Part shown: in pieces, positions 1 through 8,368 of the stretch
Position numbering within the stretch: position 1 is the first letter of the stretch
How the letters are laid out: each line of letters begins with the position of its first letter
From: Rhizobium croatiense
GTDB lineage: Bacteria; Pseudomonadota; Alphaproteobacteria; Rhizobiales; Rhizobiaceae
Reading direction: 5' to 3'
Assembly (NCBI RefSeq): GCF_019793465.1
Contig: NZ_JAILYJ010000019.1
Span: 1-64,000, forward strand
DNA: 64,000 nt
Program-made: the position numbers and the translations under genes
The notes under the pieces: model-generated
The model's input: only the letters and a program-made list of their open reading frames with translations
Told to the model about the DNA's origin: nothing
Database searches by the model: none

Positions 1-385
1 CTCCCCTCCCCTCCCCGCTACGCACGGTGTCTGCTCGCCGCGCGAAGCTTCTCCTGCGGCACCGGAGGCGCAAATGGCGACCGACGATTGCTAACCGGCC
101 GCTACATTCGGGACGGAGGCCCAAAATGAGGAAGACGGTCGTCGAGCTTCTGCTTTGCCGGCAGCCGCGCTCTAAGTAAGAAGCCGGCCTCCCCTTCGCT
201 TCCTGAAACGAATCTCCCAAAGTTCGGGCCGCCTTGCAGAGATGTTTTGACGGACACAGCGGACTCCACATGACTCGTCTTCGTCGCCACACGACATTTC
301 GCAAAAGTCCGCTTTAAGCGGACATTTTTTCAAATTTCTAAAGCGCGCTTGCTCCGCACTTTACTTTGTGCAACTTTTGTCCGTC
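1..385. other. Leader region without a supported gene
   Basis: No convincing coding region was found here. The first 16 bases are a CTCCC-type low-complexity run. The only structured element is the inverted repeat at 307-323, listed separately. A 62-codon minus-strand frame at 102-290 lacks a ribosome binding site and any recognisable motif, so I do not call it. Confidence 0.5.
307..330 (+). promoter_or_regulatory. Perfect inverted repeat upstream of the AbiE pair
   Basis: GTCCGCTT-T-AAGCGGAC is a perfect dyad at 307-323, followed by ATTTTTT. It sits about 60 bases before the antitoxin start. AbiEi antitoxins are known to bind inverted repeats in their own promoter, so this is a candidate operator. 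The T-run after a GC-rich stem could equally make it a rho-independent terminator for a gene entering from the left. The sequence alone does not decide between the two. Confidence 0.45.
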
Positions 386-1216
386 ATGAACGAACAAAAA
401 CGCAAAAAATTAAAGTCCGTAATAGAAAAGGTCCCTGCCGGCTTCCTCGTGGACTCCGCATGGATGCGGAAAATGGAAATTCGCCGAAGCTCCACACATG
501 ACTACGTTCGCCGAGGCTGGCTCGAACCTGTTATTCACGGTGTTTATCGACGCCCTTCAACACGAGAGGGTGCAGCGGAAAAAATCACGGACTGGCGTAT
601 CGCTCTCCTTTCCGCACAGACGATCATGGACTACAAATTTCATGTTGGCGGCCGCACAGCACTCGCGCTTCAAGGCCACGTGCATTACCTCGCACTCGGC
701 GCGGCCGAAAACATCTTTGTCTATGGTAACGCACCCCGATGGCTGATTAGTCTTCCTACCAACGGTCTTGTCATCGCCCGCAGCACGCGCCTGTTCGATA
801 CGGCCGATCTCGGCGTCGAGCCATTGCCAACCGAGGCGAACCAAATCCTGAACCTACAGCGTTGGGCGATACAAGCCTCGACGCCGGAGCGGGCGGTTTT
901 GGAAACGTTAGACGAACTTCCGGAAAACGAGAGCTTTCACAACATCGACGCAATCTTTGAAGGCTTGAGCAATCTGCGTCCGCGCCGCCTAACAGAGCTT
1001 CTGGCGGCTTGCACCAAGGTTCAGGTGAAGAGACTTTTTTTCGTCTTCGCCGACCGTCACAAGCACGCTTGGCTCAAGCACGTCGATCGTTCGGCCGTCG
1101 ACCTGGGCAGCGGCGACCGCTCTTTCGTCAAGGGCGGGAAACTCCATCCAATCTATCGAATCACAATTCCCGAAGAATATCTACCCCGACAGACAGAGGG
1201 CGCCAATGGCCCGTGA
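386..1216 (+). CDS. abiEi: AbiEi-family antitoxin (type IV toxin-antitoxin)
   Basis: This is an antitoxin of the AbiE type IV toxin-antitoxin / abortive-infection family. It has an N-terminal winged-HTH part (roughly residues 1-90, including the VRRGWLEPVIHGVYRR stretch typical of AbiEi proteins) and a C-terminal antitoxin domain. The length of about 276 residues is normal. I chose ATG 386; a GTG 18 bases upstream is possible, and neither start has a strong Shine-Dalgarno. The stop lies 11 bases inside the downstream toxin gene, as expected for a translationally coupled pair. In characterised systems AbiEi represses the operon and counteracts AbiEii. Family assignment is confident; phage-defence or plasmid-maintenance activity here is inferred. 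Confidence 0.85.
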   Translation: MNEQKRKKLKSVIEKVPAGFLVDSAWMRKMEIRRSSTHDYVRRGWLEPVIHGVYRRPSTREGAAEKITDWRIALLSAQTIMDYKFHVGGRTALALQGHVHYLALGAAENIFVYGNAPRWLISLPTNGLVIARSTRLFDTADLGVEPLPTEANQILNLQRWAIQASTPERAVLETLDELPENESFHNIDAIFEGLSNLRPRRLTELLAACTKVQVKRLFFVFADRHKHAWLKHVDRSAVDLGSGDRSFVKGGKLHPIYRITIPEEYLPRQTEGANGP

Positions 1217-2123
1217 TCAATACATCTCTCAACTCAAGCTGCTCGTTCAGGTGCTGCCGGCTATTGCGGACGAACCCGCTTTCGCGCTGAAAGGCGGAAC
1301 CGCCATCAATCTGTTCTATAGGGATCTTCCGCGCCTTTCGGTCGATATCGATCTCACCTACCTGCCACTCAAACCGAGAGAGGCGAGCCTGATCGACATC
1401 GACCAGACGCTGGATCGTGTCGCAGCCAAAGTTGAACGGATCAAGGACGTCCGGGCAAAGCGAATAGCCGGCGGCGGTGGTGGCGATACGCGTATCGAAG
1501 TCAGGCGCGGGCAAACGGCTATCAAGATAGAGACGTCCCCCGTCGCCAGAGGTACGGTTCATCCCGTCGAACGACGAAGGGTGAGCGAGCGAGTCGAAGA
1601 CGAGTTTGGCTTTGCTGAAATGCAGGTTGTCGCATTCGAAGATCTTTTCGGTGGCAAGATGCATGCTGCAGTCGATCGCCAACATCCCCGCGACTTGTTC
1701 GATATCAAGTTACTCTACGAAAACGAAGGCATCAGCGATTTGCTGTTTCGGACTTTCCTGGTCTACGTGGCGAGCTCTGGACGTCCGCCACACGAATTGC
1801 TGGCGCCGAACCGGTCAGACATTTCCTACGTCTTCAATCAGGAATTCGAGGGCATGACGATCGAAAAAGTCTCGCTGGACGAATTGCTGCAGACCCGTGA
1901 GCGATTTCTCGCCGACATCCGCAAACGCCTCGACGACGCAGCCCAAAAGTTCCTGCTGTCTCTACACGACATCGAGCCTGACTTCGATACCGTCGGGCTG
2001 CCGGCTGCACTTGAGTTGCCGGCCGTACGATGGAAGCTTCTGAATCTGGAACGCCTAAAGAACGACAATCCGACAAAACACGCAGAGCAGCGTCGAGAAA
2101 TCGAACGCCTCTTCAGCCGGTAA
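1206..2123 (+). CDS. abiEii: AbiEii-family nucleotidyltransferase toxin
   Basis: This is the toxin of the AbiE pair, a DNA polymerase beta-fold nucleotidyltransferase of the AbiEii/MenT class. The active-site region is visible near residues 28-53: a KGGTAINLF glycine-rich motif followed by SVDIDLTY, whose D-x-D gives the metal-binding aspartates. A later LFGGKMHA/RDLFDIK stretch is also characteristic. Homologous toxins transfer nucleotides to tRNA 3' ends and cause reversible growth arrest. The gene overlaps the antitoxin by 11 bases. The length of 305 residues is ordinary. Placement at the left edge of a defence-rich plasmid region supports a stabilisation or defence role, which is inferred. 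Confidence 0.87.
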   Translation: MARDQYISQLKLLVQVLPAIADEPAFALKGGTAINLFYRDLPRLSVDIDLTYLPLKPREASLIDIDQTLDRVAAKVERIKDVRAKRIAGGGGGDTRIEVRRGQTAIKIETSPVARGTVHPVERRRVSERVEDEFGFAEMQVVAFEDLFGGKMHAAVDRQHPRDLFDIKLLYENEGISDLLFRTFLVYVASSGRPPHELLAPNRSDISYVFNQEFEGMTIEKVSLDELLQTRERFLADIRKRLDDAAQKFLLSLHDIEPDFDTVGLPAALELPAVRWKLLNLERLKNDNPTKHAEQRREIERLFSR

Positions 2124-2219
2124 TTGCGCAGCTCTGTTCACTTCGCACCCAGCGCTCGTCCGCACGGCGCCCGGAGCCATGACCTATGGATTTCAGCACT
2201 TATATTAGGCGCCGCCGAA

Positions 2220-2768
2220 TCACCGAAGCATGGACTTGAGCCTGTCGTTCTCCTCGCGGAGCCTCATGACTAGGAGGCGTTTCAGATGGCGGTTTTCAGC
2301 CTCAAGAGCTGCCAGATCTTCGTCCGAACCGTGCTGAACTGACAGATCGCGGGGATGCTGGAGTAGCACCGGAACTTGTAGGATACGAGAGCGTCGTGTC
2401 GTCCCTCGAGATTTCGCAGTGCCTGTTGGCACTGATGCCGGTTGCTCCTGCGCGGACGGTCCGCCGTCGACCGTGTAATGCTCGCCAGCTATCGGCTCGG
2501 CAGCTTTGTCTGGCAAATACATTGCGTCGGGACTGCCCGGAGAGCGCTCCACGTCAACCGAAGCGTGCGAGGTGACCACAGCGGGTTCCACCGCGTCCGC
2601 GCCTGAAGGGGCTTGAGGCAGGTCAACCTCCGGCATGTTGCCGTCGGCCTCGACCGCGCGCGCCATCGCCCGCAAGTCCAGATTGCCCCATATCGACTTT
2701 GGTCGGGCCCCTGTATGGCGCCTGTTCATCTTGTATTCAACGACGAAATTGGATCGTGGTGTTCTCAT
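2220..2768 (-). CDS. SyrB-like protein with C-terminal coiled coil
   Basis: This is a 182-residue protein whose last 30 residues (ENRHLKRLLVMRLREEN and following) form a short leucine-zipper-like helix closely resembling the C-terminus of the SyrB-like neighbour at 2885-3331. The middle (about residues 45-140) is low in structure and rich in Pro, Ala and Ser. The N-terminal KSIWGNLDLRAMARAVE patch looks structured. Rhizobial SyrB proteins are described as regulators acting with SyrA/SyrM, but many SyrB-like copies on plasmids are uncharacterised. A later start at 2729 is possible because neither ATG has a clear ribosome binding site. Function is unknown; SyrB-like is inferred from the tail only. 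Confidence 0.5.
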   Translation of the reverse strand: MRTPRSNFVVEYKMNRRHTGARPKSIWGNLDLRAMARAVEADGNMPEVDLPQAPSGADAVEPAVVTSHASVDVERSPGSPDAMYLPDKAAEPIAGEHYTVDGGPSAQEQPASVPTGTAKSRGTTRRSRILQVPVLLQHPRDLSVQHGSDEDLAALEAENRHLKRLLVMRLREENDRLKSMLR

Positions 2769-2884
2769 ATGCCGGAAGATTTGGTTGGGTGATGACGCCC
2801 ACTGATCTAGTCAGTGGCGCTTTTTTAAAGGCCATCAAACGCCGAGGATGCATGGAAATCATTTGGATGAGTGCCGTCAGACCG

Positions 2885-3331
2885 CTAGCTCATCCCCAGT
2901 CTCTTCCGGAGAGCAGCGTTTTCCGCACGTAGTTTTTCAGAAAGCAGTTTTCTGAGCCGCCGATTTTCTTCCTCAAGCTGAATGAACTCGGCGAGCTCAT
3001 CGTCCTCGGAAGCAGGTGCTGCCTGGATCTGCCCGACGTGCTGAGCCGTCGCTTTCTTCCATTGATAATAGGTCTGGTCGGAAATACCGGCGCTTTTAAC
3101 GGCATCTTTCAAGGTTGCACCGCCAGCGACTTCCGCTTCGATCTGACCTATCCTTTCTAGCTTCTCCTGATCGCTCAGGCCGCGGGTTTTTGGCTTCACC
3201 GGTTTGGATGAGCCTACGCCGGTCTTTGCGGCAGTTGCGTTCTTGATCCTTGAAGCCTTTTTCGGCGCACGCGGCTCAACTCCCGCCTTGCCGGTACCGT
3301 CCGGCTGAATCTGATTCTCTTCGTTAGGCAT
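2885..3331 (-). CDS. SyrB-like regulator (HTH plus coiled coil)
   Basis: This 148-residue protein has a basic, Ala/Lys-rich N-terminal third and a small helix-turn-helix-like segment (about residues 60-95, GATLKDAVKSAGISDQTYYQ) of the kind shared by SyrB and IS3-type OrfA proteins. A leucine-zipper-like tail rich in EENRRLRKLL follows. The whole order matches rhizobial SyrB proteins. ATG 3331 is chosen because GAGGAC lies just upstream; an in-frame start at 3412 lacks this. No transposase OrfB or terminal repeats lie nearby, so I do not call it an IS gene. A DNA-binding role is inferred from the HTH. Confidence 0.65.
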   Translation of the reverse strand: MPNEENQIQPDGTGKAGVEPRAPKKASRIKNATAAKTGVGSSKPVKPKTRGLSDQEKLERIGQIEAEVAGGATLKDAVKSAGISDQTYYQWKKATAQHVGQIQAAPASEDDELAEFIQLEEENRRLRKLLSEKLRAENAALRKRLGMS

Positions 3332-3780
3332 TGATCGTCCTCTGTGAATTACTGCTTTGTCGATCAGCTCAATCCAAGAGTCAACATTCAGGCCTGGGGC
3401 ATGGAGAAACACACGAAATCAGCGATCACTTGGCTCATCTAGGCCGAACATCCATCCATCCGCCCCCGTTGATCTTGCCCCTCGCTAAGCTCTGCCCCGC
3501 GTTTCCCTGCCTGCAGGTGCGGCGATTACAGCCGCCCTCGCCTGCTAATGCCGGAATTGAAGCTGATCCATGAGGTCTACTCCGGCGAAGCTCTTGATCA
3601 ACATGCCTGTCAAATTGATCGACGACGATCTGCTGCACATCCTTGCTTGGAGCAATCTCCAGAAGAAGTGGCACCGAATCCTTTTCCGGTACGAGTCCGC
3701 ATGGTCGCGCCAAGTTCATCTCAGAAACAATTGGCCTACCGCCTTGCCGGCATTTTAGTTGTCCTAATCGGACCTATCTC

Positions 3781-3829
3781 GCCGGACGTCCGGCATCGTT
3801 GAAATAGAGTCTATCGCCGGCAACGATGC
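3781..3829. repeat. Nested dyad symmetry near the parS cluster
   Basis: Three overlapping symmetries are visible. GCCGGACGTCCGGC is a perfect 14-base palindrome at 3781-3794. GCATCGTTG at 3793-3801 is the exact reverse complement of CAACGATGC at 3821-3829. Inside that loop ATAGAGTCTAT is a palindrome. Together they could fold into a cruciform or bind a dimeric protein. No function is known; proximity to parS makes a replication or partition role plausible. Confidence 0.4.
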
Positions 3830-3963
3830 GCGCCTTGAAATGGAAACCAGGCTACAGGTCAATTGGCTGACCCCAAAAAATTGATGGCTGCTTCAGTCGC
3901 CGCGCCAAGACCGGTTTTAAAACGTCGCGCCGGCAGACAGGAGGTCATAAACTCTGTACAGCA

Positions 3964-3979
3964 GTTAGGCGTGCCTAAC
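3964..3979. promoter_or_regulatory. parS: parS-like site 1 (imperfect)
   Basis: GTTAGGCGTGCCTAAC differs at one central base from the perfect 16-base palindrome found at 4106 and 4439. It is close to the repABC parS consensus GTTNNNNGCNNNNAAC, with GT instead of GC at the centre. It is a probable, weaker RepB (ParB-like) binding site. Confidence 0.6.
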
Positions 3980-4105
3980 TCGGCACTACAAGCTCGCGCG
4001 TTCGCGCCTTTTTCACTTGCCCTCGCGGCGGTAGATCTGCCCGGCACGTTACAGTTAGCTCAGCCCGCCGACCTGGAATGACCCCAGGGTCCTAAGACGG
4101 ATCCA

Positions 4106-4121
4106 GTTAGGCGCGCCTAAC
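4106..4121. promoter_or_regulatory. parS: parS site 2 (perfect palindrome)
   Basis: GTTAGGCGCGCCTAAC is a perfect palindrome that fits the repABC parS consensus GTTNNNNGCNNNNAAC. It lies downstream of repC, one of the usual parS positions in repABC plasmids, and should be bound by the RepB encoded at 5841-6830. Confidence 0.75.
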
Positions 4122-4438
4122 GCCGGACATCAAGCCCAGTCAAAACTATCCCAGAAGCAGTCTCAGTCGTTGTCGATTGAAACCCCTTCCGGCATCCTTC
4201 CGACCCACGGACATGAGCAAGACCACGCGCCGCCAATCCATCACCTACTGTACTGTCAACGGGACTCGTCTCTGGCAAGGAGGTGTCCAAGAGCCAATCG
4301 GATTTGACCCAGCGAGTGCAACTCTGGTTTCTGCAGCCACGCTGCTGGGAAGCGTCGCGGACAAGTACCCGCTAACTCTGAGCGTCACCTGATTTCAAGT
4401 CGGCGAATAAACTGCCAACACGAGCCGGGTCGCCCATG

Positions 4439-4454
4439 GTTAGGCGCGCCTAAC
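4439..4454. promoter_or_regulatory. parS: parS site 3 overlapping the repC stop codon
   Basis: The sequence is identical to site 2, GTTAGGCGCGCCTAAC. The repC stop codon (complement of TTA at 4440-4442) lies inside the palindrome, so the last codons of repC are part of a RepB binding site. Spacing to site 2 is 333 bases. Confidence 0.75.
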
Positions 4455-5654
4455 TGTGTCCCCATTGTTCGCCCTCAACTGTGCCATGACCATCGGCCCC
4501 AGTGAAAACTCGCCGCGTTCCCAGCGCCGCGAAAGGTCGCGCAGATAGCCTCCAGGAGAATTTATGAAGTTTGCTCTTTCGAGGATGCAAGCCATCGCTA
4601 CAGCTGCGTTTTCGGGCCCCATCACCTCGCAGGCCTCTTCATAGGCTGACGGACTGACGCCCAGCATCGATCTGACCACAACCGCAGCTGACATCAGATC
4701 CCGCCAGCTTCCTATCGCACCGCCAGATCCATAGTCGCAAATCTGCGGGCAGGCCTTCATCACGATGCCAATCGGAAAGGATGCGTTCGCCGGGCGTCGT
4801 AGCAAGCTATTTCCACCGGACTTGGCCCCCTGCTCTTTTCTAGAGCTAGGTTCAAGTTCATTGATGGATTCGGGTTTTGAATTCTGTATGTGGCGCTCAT
4901 CATGAGCAGCATTGGTGCTATTAAATTCTGTTTCTCCTTGAGTTTCCAGGCGGCTAACAACCTCGGCGTAAAGAAGCTGCATCTCGTCGAGCAAGTCGTC
5001 GACATCGGCGCGTGATGGGCTGCGCGGAATGCGTGCCGTCAGATCGAGATAGGTGTCTTCGATCGATTGCCAGTCTCCCTCCGCGCCCTCCTCGATGGCC
5101 GCGCTGATCAGCTTCCGGACATCTCTCCGATAGATGGTGAGCGTCTCCTTTGCCCTCCTAAAAGCGGTACGGGCTGCCACGACTTCCTGCGCCATCAGAG
5201 CAAGTTCCTCGGCGCGCGCAAGAAGAGGGGACAAATCGAAGCCGAAGGCAGTCTCAATCTCGCCGTGACTATCCTTCCGCGCAAATCGCTTGCCGTTGGC
5301 GCTGTCCTTCCGCACAATAAGACCCGCGTCCACGAGGATGGCCAGATGCCGTCGAAGTGTCGCTCCGGCAATGCCGTGGGCGCGCAGCGCCAGTTGGACG
5401 TTTGACGGAAAGACCACCGTGGACTTGTCTTGCCGAAGCTCATTGCTCGGGTGGAACGTCAGGAGCGCGTCCAGGACGGCCACGCTGCGATCCTGCAGGC
5501 CAAGCGTTTCCCTGGCCTCCGCAACATCACGGAAGACCTTCCACTTATCGACGGACTTGCCTTGCTTGATCTCGGTCGCGGCCACCTGCCGTTTCACGAG
5601 GGCAAGCGTCATCGACCGCCGTCCAAACGGCGTCGTCACACTTCCTGTATGCAT
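4440..5654 (-). CDS. repC: Replication initiator RepC
   Basis: RepC is the replication initiator of repABC plasmids and binds the origin, which in this family lies inside repC itself. The protein has 404 residues, the usual size. It opens with MHTGSVTTPFGRRSMTLALVKRQ-type sequence diagnostic of RepC and continues through the N-terminal winged-helix domain (about residues 30-160). A charged linker leads to the conserved C-terminal domain (about 300-385). ATG 5654 matches the family start and has GAAAGG upstream. It is the last gene of repABC and is separated from repB by about 186 bases that hold the antisense ctRNA. A parS palindrome overlaps its stop codon. No lesion was seen. Confidence 0.95.
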   Translation of the reverse strand: MHTGSVTTPFGRRSMTLALVKRQVAATEIKQGKSVDKWKVFRDVAEARETLGLQDRSVAVLDALLTFHPSNELRQDKSTVVFPSNVQLALRAHGIAGATLRRHLAILVDAGLIVRKDSANGKRFARKDSHGEIETAFGFDLSPLLARAEELALMAQEVVAARTAFRRAKETLTIYRRDVRKLISAAIEEGAEGDWQSIEDTYLDLTARIPRSPSRADVDDLLDEMQLLYAEVVSRLETQGETEFNSTNAAHDERHIQNSKPESINELEPSSRKEQGAKSGGNSLLRRPANASFPIGIVMKACPQICDYGSGGAIGSWRDLMSAAVVVRSMLGVSPSAYEEACEVMGPENAAVAMACILERANFINSPGGYLRDLSRRWERGEFSLGPMVMAQLRANNGDTVRRA

Positions 5655-5712
5655 CGTCTTTTACCTTTCAGAAGGCAAAAGAAATCCGCTCACCAAAACG
5701 GTGCCAAAGACT

Positions 5713-5741
5713 CTTGACGAAGATTCATGGAAATGCGATTC
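5713..5741 (+). promoter_or_regulatory. Candidate ctRNA promoter
   Basis: CTTGAC at 5713-5718 is a perfect rhizobial -35 hexamer, followed after 17 bases by CGATTC, a weak -10 (three of six positions of CTATAT). It points away from repC transcription and would start an RNA near 5747. Confidence 0.45.
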
Positions 5742-5744
5742 TCT

Positions 5745-5806
5745 GTCTTGCTACAGAACAGATGAGGGCTTCCACGACGGCAACGTTGAGGGGGCTCTTT
5801 TCTTTT
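5745..5806 (+). ncRNA. Antisense ctRNA (incompatibility RNA) between repB and repC
   Basis: Every repABC operon studied carries a small counter-transcribed RNA in the repB-repC gap that lowers repC expression. Here the plus strand, antisense to the operon, shows a promoter candidate at 5713 and a stem-loop. GAG-(GG)-CTTCC at 5764-5773 pairs, with wobbles, with GGGGGCTC at 5790-5797, followed directly by TTTTCTTTT. This gives a transcript of about 60 nucleotides ending at an intrinsic terminator. The 5' end is approximate. Existence is expected from family knowledge; exact borders are inferred. Confidence 0.6.
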
Positions 5807-5840
5807 GCGGGTTTTCTCCGTGGTCTGTTGATCCGGTATG

Positions 5841-6830
5841 TTATTTCGACGAACGGTGCTTGCGGTAGAGACCCTCAAGCGTCTCTAGGACGAGCGCAGC
5901 GAACTCCGGCGCTTCCTTCCTGTCGATTGCAATTTCCAGTTTCCCATCCGTGCTGAGCACTTTCGCGAGACGCTTCCCGCTGTCGGTTGTCCACACGTCG
6001 GCACTAATAGGCGTCGCCTGCGGTTTCAAACGCGTCACGAGCGCCTTGAAGCGGACCTCCGAGGGGAGGGCTTGGGCTTCGGCAGTGGCAAGATAAATGT
6101 TCGCCGCCTCAAGCGCGCCATCCTTGGCCAGCAGATCGGCAAGTTCAACCCAACTGCGGCGGCCGACCCCAGGCGCAGGGCCGACTGCGTTAATCAGCTC
6201 CCTTGGGATCCTGACCACCACGGACAACATATAGGAGAGATCACTCTTATAGACGGATAGGGCCGCCATAATGACATCCCTTGAGAAACGCTGCTGGAGA
6301 TTGTCTGCAAAGAGAGCCTTCTCAATGTATGTCAGATCCTGGCGCTCGTTGTTTTCCTGGCCTTGCGCCACCACCAGCTGCTCGTCGGTCAATTCGCGAA
6401 CGATTGCCCGCACCTGCTTCTGGAGTGCCTGAGCGGCTTGCAGGCGACGATGCCCGAACGCCACCTGATAGCGTCCACTCTGCTCCGGATGAGGACGCAC
6501 GAGGATTGGCACCTGCTGTCCGCTTTCCTTTATGGAGGCGATCAGCCCGTCGATATCGCCGGGCATACGATCTTGCACGAAGGAGGGCTCAATATCGGCC
6601 GGGTCAATCTCAATGACGGTCTGCCCCTCTGCTAACCGCCGTTCGATCTCATCGGCTCGAGCCTGCCGCGCTTTCTCTTCACGAATGGTAGTGCCGACCT
6701 GTTTGACAAGCTTGTTGTCGGCAGAACCGTCCTCGGGCTGCGCGGTAGGCGAGAGCAGGGGACGGCCTTGGGTCTTTGCCGGACGCGCAGCATCCACCGA
6801 GACAAGATTGAGAAGGTTTTTCCGGCTCAT
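5841..6830 (-). CDS. repB: Partition protein RepB (ParB family)
   Basis: RepB is the DNA-binding partition protein that loads on parS and works with RepA. It opens with MSRKNLLNLVS, typical of RepB. The ParB/Sulfiredoxin-like domain follows at about residues 65-160, with VRPHPEQSGRYQVAFGHRR carrying the GHRR nucleotide-binding motif. An HTH region (about 165-210) and a C-terminal dimerisation part complete it. The ATG at 6830 is used because it overlaps the repA stop as ATGA and has a GGGAGAG ribosome site; a start 15 bases upstream is less likely. The predicted targets are the three GTTAGGCG-type palindromes beyond repC. Confidence 0.95.
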   Translation of the reverse strand: MSRKNLLNLVSVDAARPAKTQGRPLLSPTAQPEDGSADNKLVKQVGTTIREEKARQARADEIERRLAEGQTVIEIDPADIEPSFVQDRMPGDIDGLIASIKESGQQVPILVRPHPEQSGRYQVAFGHRRLQAAQALQKQVRAIVRELTDEQLVVAQGQENNERQDLTYIEKALFADNLQQRFSRDVIMAALSVYKSDLSYMLSVVVRIPRELINAVGPAPGVGRRSWVELADLLAKDGALEAANIYLATAEAQALPSEVRFKALVTRLKPQATPISADVWTTDSGKRLAKVLSTDGKLEIAIDRKEAPEFAALVLETLEGLYRKHRSSK

Positions 6831-8041
6831 GCAGCTCTCCCCCAAGATTTTTTGATCAGGGTCTCGATTTCCTCGTTGACGTTGTTCATCGCTTCAAGCG
6901 CGCGGTCGTATGTGGTGCGCGTAAACTGACCTCGTTCAACCTCATAAAGGGTTTGGTTGGTCAGTCCTGCGTCAGAAACGGCTGTCGTTTTCAGCATCGG
7001 GAAATTCAGAACATGCGAACCGAAGATCGATCGCAGATAGCCAACCATCTGATTCTGCGGCCCATCAGCTGGCTCGAAGCGCGTGATCAGGTAACGCAGC
7101 CACGAAAAATCCACATTTCCTCCGGCAGTTGCGACCTCGCGAAGAAGATCAGCCACCATCGCCAGGAACTGGTTCATCGACATCACGTCGAGCATCTGGG
7201 GGTGAACCGTCACGATCACGGACGTTGCCGCGGTGAGGGCAGACAAGGTGAGATAGCCAAGTTGCGGCGGGCAATCGATCACGACGATATCGTAATTGCT
7301 TTCGACTTCGTCCAACACCTGGCGAACGCGTTCAAAGAACATCACGTCACCTGCCTGCCGCTTCATCAGCGCACGCGGCGTGTCATGCTCAAATTCCATG
7401 AGTTCCAGATTGCCCGGGATCAGATGCAGATCCGGGATATAGGTCGAGCGAATGATCTCCTGAATTGGCCGGCGCTCATCATCATAGCGAATCGCGCCGT
7501 ACATCGTCTCGTTCGAGCCGACATCCAGCTCGGGTTGGTTGCCGAAAAGGGCCGATAGGCTTGCCTGAGGGTCCAAGTCGAGCGCCAGAACCCTATAGCC
7601 ACGTAATGCCAAAAATTGGGCCAAGTGCGCGGCCGTTGTGGTCTTGCCTGAGCCGCCCTTGAAGTTCATGACGGAGATGACCTGCAGTGCTTCGCCATCA
7701 CGCCTGTGAGGCAAATACCGCCTATCAGCCCGGCCAACACGGTCGAGGTGCCGGCGGATCTTGTCGATATCTTCTACGGAATAAGAGCGGCGGCCACCGG
7801 CAGTTGTACTAACTTCAAGATCCTCAATGTCGTTGGATACCTGCCGCAGATAGACTTCCTTGACACCGACCAGCTTGGCCGCTTCAGATGGCTGAAAGTG
7901 GCGAATCCCTTTCTCCGCGACAGGCGGGAAGGTGCTCAGATGGTGGGCTTGGAGCTGTGTCGCCAGCGCCGAGGAGTGCCGCTCGATCAGATCGACCAAC
8001 GTCTCTTGTGCCGCAATTTTCTGTTCAGCCGTCCGCTTCAT
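6827..8041 (-). CDS. repA: Partition ATPase RepA (ParA family)
   Basis: RepA is the ParA-type Walker ATPase that segregates the plasmid and, with RepB, represses the operon. It has an N-terminal winged-helix segment (about residues 45-110) for operator binding. The deviant Walker A motif KGGSGKTTTA follows near residue 130, then ALDLDPQASLS (Walker A') and VVIDCPPQLG (Walker B). The length of 404 residues is standard. It is the first gene of the operon and its stop overlaps the repB start by four bases. The region upstream (8042-8368) should contain the operon promoter and RepA operator. Confidence 0.96.
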   Translation of the reverse strand: MKRTAEQKIAAQETLVDLIERHSSALATQLQAHHLSTFPPVAEKGIRHFQPSEAAKLVGVKEVYLRQVSNDIEDLEVSTTAGGRRSYSVEDIDKIRRHLDRVGRADRRYLPHRRDGEALQVISVMNFKGGSGKTTTAAHLAQFLALRGYRVLALDLDPQASLSALFGNQPELDVGSNETMYGAIRYDDERRPIQEIIRSTYIPDLHLIPGNLELMEFEHDTPRALMKRQAGDVMFFERVRQVLDEVESNYDIVVIDCPPQLGYLTLSALTAATSVIVTVHPQMLDVMSMNQFLAMVADLLREVATAGGNVDFSWLRYLITRFEPADGPQNQMVGYLRSIFGSHVLNFPMLKTTAVSDAGLTNQTLYEVERGQFTRTTYDRALEAMNNVNEEIETLIKKSWGRAA

Positions 8042-8368
8042 TTTCAGCTCGATTTTCCAAAACAGCGCTTTGCGGCGTTCAACTCGATTTACACCGCTGT
8101 TGCAATAAGCCCCGATTCTGTCGGCGCGGCAAGCTATTTATGGTAAACAAAATCTTAACGAAGCTACTGGTTTCTCAAGGTAAATAGGCTGAACCGGGAG
8201 CAATTGCCAAGGAAAACAAGCATTTGGGACAACCGAGCCTACTTGCACCTATTCGTCGAGAATCCTGGGCACAGAACTCGCCATGAGTAATCAAAGGCGC
8301 TTGAACAACTTCAAAGCAAGCGAATCGCACCCGGAGGACGGCTGCCATTTTTTGCCGCTTCGCACTGG
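8042..8368. other. Intergenic region upstream of repA
   Basis: No gene is supported in these 327 bases. The repABC promoter must lie here on the minus strand. An AT-rich stretch around 8130-8190 is the likely location, but I could not pick a clear -35/-10 pair. The left part before the recombinase stop shows nothing recognisable. Confidence 0.4.

Larger units (their letters stand above)
3332..4438. other. Noncoding partition region beyond repC
   Basis: About 1.1 kb without a supported gene. It carries two parS-type palindromes, with a third at its right edge, and nested dyad symmetries near 3781-3829. Short plus-strand frames (3570-3758, 3863-4081, 4177-4392) lack ribosome binding sites and recognisable motifs, so they are not called. 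The position next to repC and the clustered parS sites suggest a centromere-like partition region. Confidence 0.55.

Noticed and set aside
2885..3331. IS3-type transposase OrfA
   Set aside because: The HTH and coiled coil resemble OrfA, but there is no OrfB and no terminal repeats; the full order fits SyrB better.
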